From Candidatus Helarchaeota ASGARD archaeon Hel_GB_A (GTDB taxonomy: Archaea; Asgardarchaeota; Lokiarchaeia; Helarchaeales; HEL-GB-A): a DNA stretch of 34,828 nucleotides. Positions 33,123-34,828 of the stretch are shown here, piece by piece. The notes under the pieces were generated by a model. The model saw nothing but the letters and a program-made list of their open reading frames with translations. It did not search any database and was not told the origin of the DNA. The translations under genes and the position numbers were made by a program. Every line of letters starts with the position of its first letter. The stretch's first letter is position 1. The stretch spans positions 1-34,828 of the forward strand of contig SUPS01000002.1 in the NCBI GenBank assembly GCA_005191415.1. Reading direction: 5' to 3'.

Positions 33123-34070
33123 TTAAGCAATGGAATATGCATTATTTACGTAACAGATCTTTTTTTGTGCAATCAAACGAGAAAGATGATGTATTAAAAA
33201 GTTTTTACTCCAAAATTGATATAAGAAGCGTTCAGGCGGAGCAAATTTATTTATAGGGAAAATTAATTCTAATGCATTCAATTGATCGAGAGTAAGTGGT
33301 GATCGAGATGATTTTATTGCATTTAGGATGAGATCTTCGCGTTTTAATATTTTAAGTCTTACATTATTGATGATAGAAGTAAAATTTTCAGTAAATATAT
33401 CAGTATGGGAGCTTAATAGGTATCTACAATCCTTTAAGAGCTTTTCAACCTTTTCAATTGAATTAAAATAATCGGGTAAGCTACAGATCTTTTCAAAACC
33501 ATACCATGGACCAAAAGGATCAAGTCCCAAGTCTGCTACATGAAGAATTTTTTCCTCTTTGTCGGAAAAATCCGAAATGATGAACCCTGTATGTCCTGGA
33601 GAGTGGCCAGGCAGATGGAGAGTCGAAATTGTAATATCATCGAATTGAAATTTTGTGCCAGGGGTAAAAGCTTCAACGGATTTACATTCCTTGAATTTGA
33701 GGATTTTATAACCAAAGGTCCTCCATACATCTGCTAAGCCTGCTTTATCGATACCAGCGAATTCAATTAAATTGTTTAAATCAGTAATAATATGACTTTC
33801 TTGTTTAGGCATGAAGATAGTTGCACTTGTTTTTTCTTCAATAAGATGTACATGCGCCGTGTGATCCATGTGAAAATGTGTGACAAAATAATACTGAACT
33901 TCATTATTAATTAAATGTAAAAAAGGGTCCATAAGTTCGCCGGGGAAATTGCAGTCTATTAATATTTTTTCAGATTTACCAGTTTCTATTACTAATCCAT
34001 AACAGCCGCCAAATCTTTGTTTTGGAGGTTTAAATAATGTAATATTCGGTTGGATAATGGTCTTTTCCAT
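33123..34070 (-). CDS. MBL-fold metallo-hydrolase
   Basis: A 315-residue metallo-beta-lactamase-fold hydrolase. The metal motif HFHMDH is at His65, His67, Asp69 and His70. Further ligands are the His in LHLPGHSPGHTGF (about 154), the Asp in ILHVADLGLD and the His in LLSSHTDIF. After the hydrolase core, residues 230-315 form a helical tail that looks like the winged-helix end of glyoxalase-II/LACTB2-type proteins. The substrate could be a thioester or a phosphodiester; I would not choose. It converges on hdrA across a shared terminator. Confidence 0.88.
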   Translation of the reverse strand: MEKTIIQPNITLFKPPKQRFGGCYGLVIETGKSEKILIDCNFPGELMDPFLHLINNEVQYYFVTHFHMDHTAHVHLIEEKTSATIFMPKQESHIITDLNNLIEFAGIDKAGLADVWRTFGYKILKFKECKSVEAFTPGTKFQFDDITISTLHLPGHSPGHTGFIISDFSDKEEKILHVADLGLDPFGPWYGFEKICSLPDYFNSIEKVEKLLKDCRYLLSSHTDIFTENFTSIINNVRLKILKREDLILNAIKSSRSPLTLDQLNALELIFPINKFAPPERFLYQFWSKNFLIHHLSRLIAQKKICYVNNAYSIA

Positions 34071-34161
34071 TTAATTACAATCCATTTTGTAAGCTATTAA
34101 AATATTTAAAGTATTAGAGGATTAATTTATTGTAAAAAACTTATCATTATTAATGTGAAAG

Positions 34162-34175
34162 CTCTTTGAAAAGAG
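34162..34175. repeat. Short palindrome upstream of the V4R-domain gene
   Basis: CTCTTT at 34162-34167 and AAAGAG at 34170-34175 are perfect inverted copies around a 2-base centre, 23 bases before the start of the V4R-domain gene. It could be an operator or chance in AT-rich DNA. Confidence 0.35.
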
Positions 34176-34197
34176 TATTAAGAAATGAGGAGAAAAT

Positions 34198-34704
34198 ATG
34201 GAAGTATTTACTGGCAAAAAGCCATTTATTGAATTAACACGGGAAGATTTGCTAAAAATTAAGAATCAAGAAGCATTCATTCCAATTATTTATAGCGAAA
34301 TTGTCTCATTACTCAAAACAAAATATGGTAATGAATATACAATGAAACGTTTACGTGAAATGGGTCATAGGCTCGCGGAGGGATTGTTGAAATATTGGAA
34401 ACCGACAAAAGTTAAGTCAATTCCGGATATCATTAAAGAAACATATCAGCAATTTTTCTATAGAAAGATTGAAGTGAAAGAAGTCTTAGATAAAATTATT
34501 GTGAGAGATAAGAATTGCCCAGTCTGTTATCTTGATGTAACTGATTCTGATATTCCTTTTTGTATTGTAATTGGGGCAGTTATTGAAGGGATTATCAATG
34601 GGCTGCGAAAATGGCTACCCAAATTACCAGAAATACAATGTGAAACAGTAGCATCCCGTTCGATGGGTGCAGAGGTATGCGAACATGTAGTAACTTATAA
34701 GTAG
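34198..34704 (+). CDS. V4R (4-vinyl reductase)/TRAPP-like domain protein
   Basis: A 168-residue protein whose C-terminal half has the V4R layout: CPVC near residues 107-110, an FCIVIGAVIEGIINGL helix, and a final Cys148 then SRSMGAEVCEHVV with Cys161, matching the small-molecule-binding site of V4R domains. The fold is shared with the Bet3/TRAPP trafficking proteins of eukaryotes, and such proteins are reported as frequent in Asgard archaea. The four clustered cysteines could bind zinc or an Fe-S cluster. GAGGAG precedes the ATG by about 6 bases. The role is unknown; ligand sensing is the usual guess. The next gene starts 3 bases after its stop, so they are probably one operon. Confidence 0.72.
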   Translation: MEVFTGKKPFIELTREDLLKIKNQEAFIPIIYSEIVSLLKTKYGNEYTMKRLREMGHRLAEGLLKYWKPTKVKSIPDIIKETYQQFFYRKIEVKEVLDKIIVRDKNCPVCYLDVTDSDIPFCIVIGAVIEGIINGLRKWLPKLPEIQCETVASRSMGAEVCEHVVTYK

Positions 34705-34706
34705 GG

Positions 34707-34828
34707 ATGAGTATGGTGAGAGAGAAATTAGGAATTATGGGGAAACTACTGGCTAAAATAGGAAAACATTATTATTGGTGGCGAGCAAGAAAGATGTGTG
34801 GGCTCATAATGAGTCTCGATTTTCTTGA
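34707..34828 (+). CDS. N-terminal fragment of an unrecognised protein
   Basis: A frame opens at ATG 34707, two bases after the V4R stop, and runs off the right edge after 40 codons. A second Met at 34713 has GGGATGA just upstream and may be the true start. The visible part is basic, with a GKLLAKIGKHYYWWRARKMC stretch. Too short to assign. Confidence 0.45.
   Translation, partial: MSMVREKLGIMGKLLAKIGKHYYWWRARKMCGLIMSLDFL

Noticed and set aside
33123-34070. RNase J/CPSF-type ribonuclease
   Set aside because: No beta-CASP domain between the metal motifs and the protein is too short.

Overview
The window is AT-rich archaeal DNA. A full-length TFB, an archaeal five-subunit CO dehydrogenase/acetyl-CoA synthase (with the epsilon subunit CdhB), an HdrA-type electron-bifurcation protein and TATA-like boxes about 25 bases before starts all say Archaea. 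A homologue of the animal nuclease CDIN1 (C15orf41) and a V4R/TRAPP-like protein make an Asgard (Lokiarchaeia-like) anaerobe my best guess. That placement is an inference from gene content, not from a marker-gene tree. No rRNA, tRNA, CRISPR array or insertion sequence was seen.

Layout. 1-8144: the tail of an unknown gene, an Lrp/AsnC regulator with a TATA box flanked by a direct repeat, a double-length ATP-type PEP carboxykinase, nicotinamidase, the CDIN1-like nuclease, a small membrane protein, an extended SDR and a URO-D-family protein. 8145-16235: a 415-base leader with a hairpin, then cdhA-cdhB-cdhC-(40-codon mini-gene)-cdhD-cdhE, a poly-T stop signal and a ferredoxin-like frame with no normal start codon. 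16251-20296 (minus strand): an Fe-S/cofactor-flavoured run: IscU/NifU scaffold, TFB, NifB (its start overlaps the TFB stop), an iron-sulfur flavoprotein and a methyltransferase. A patch of repeats sits at the nifB 3' end. 20417-24108: small zincin, polytopic membrane protein, nitrilase-family protein with an altered catalytic lysine, and two tandem DUF998-like membrane proteins. 24179-29818 (minus strand): probable operon of thiolase-like protein, DUF35 protein, methylmalonyl-CoA mutase large subunit, an unknown helical protein and a B12-binding radical SAM protein. 29901-34828: EMAP/tRNA-binding-domain protein, HdrA-MvhD fusion, MBL-fold hydrolase, V4R-domain protein and the start of an unknown gene.

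How it fits together. The CODH/ACS joins or splits acetyl-CoA using a methyl group, CO2/CO and low-potential electrons. The ferredoxin and HdrA-MvhD could supply or receive those electrons. PEP carboxykinase links C4 acids to PEP. Methylmalonyl-CoA mutase and the thiolase/DUF35 pair handle acyl-CoA carbon. IscU and NifB point to local metallocluster assembly. No nitrogenase structural gene is present, so what NifB serves is open. The most interesting points are NifB coupled to a TFB gene, the mini-gene that looks like a copy of the CdhD N-terminus, the two-lobed PEP carboxykinase, the thiolase with no nucleophilic cysteine and the CDIN1 homologue.
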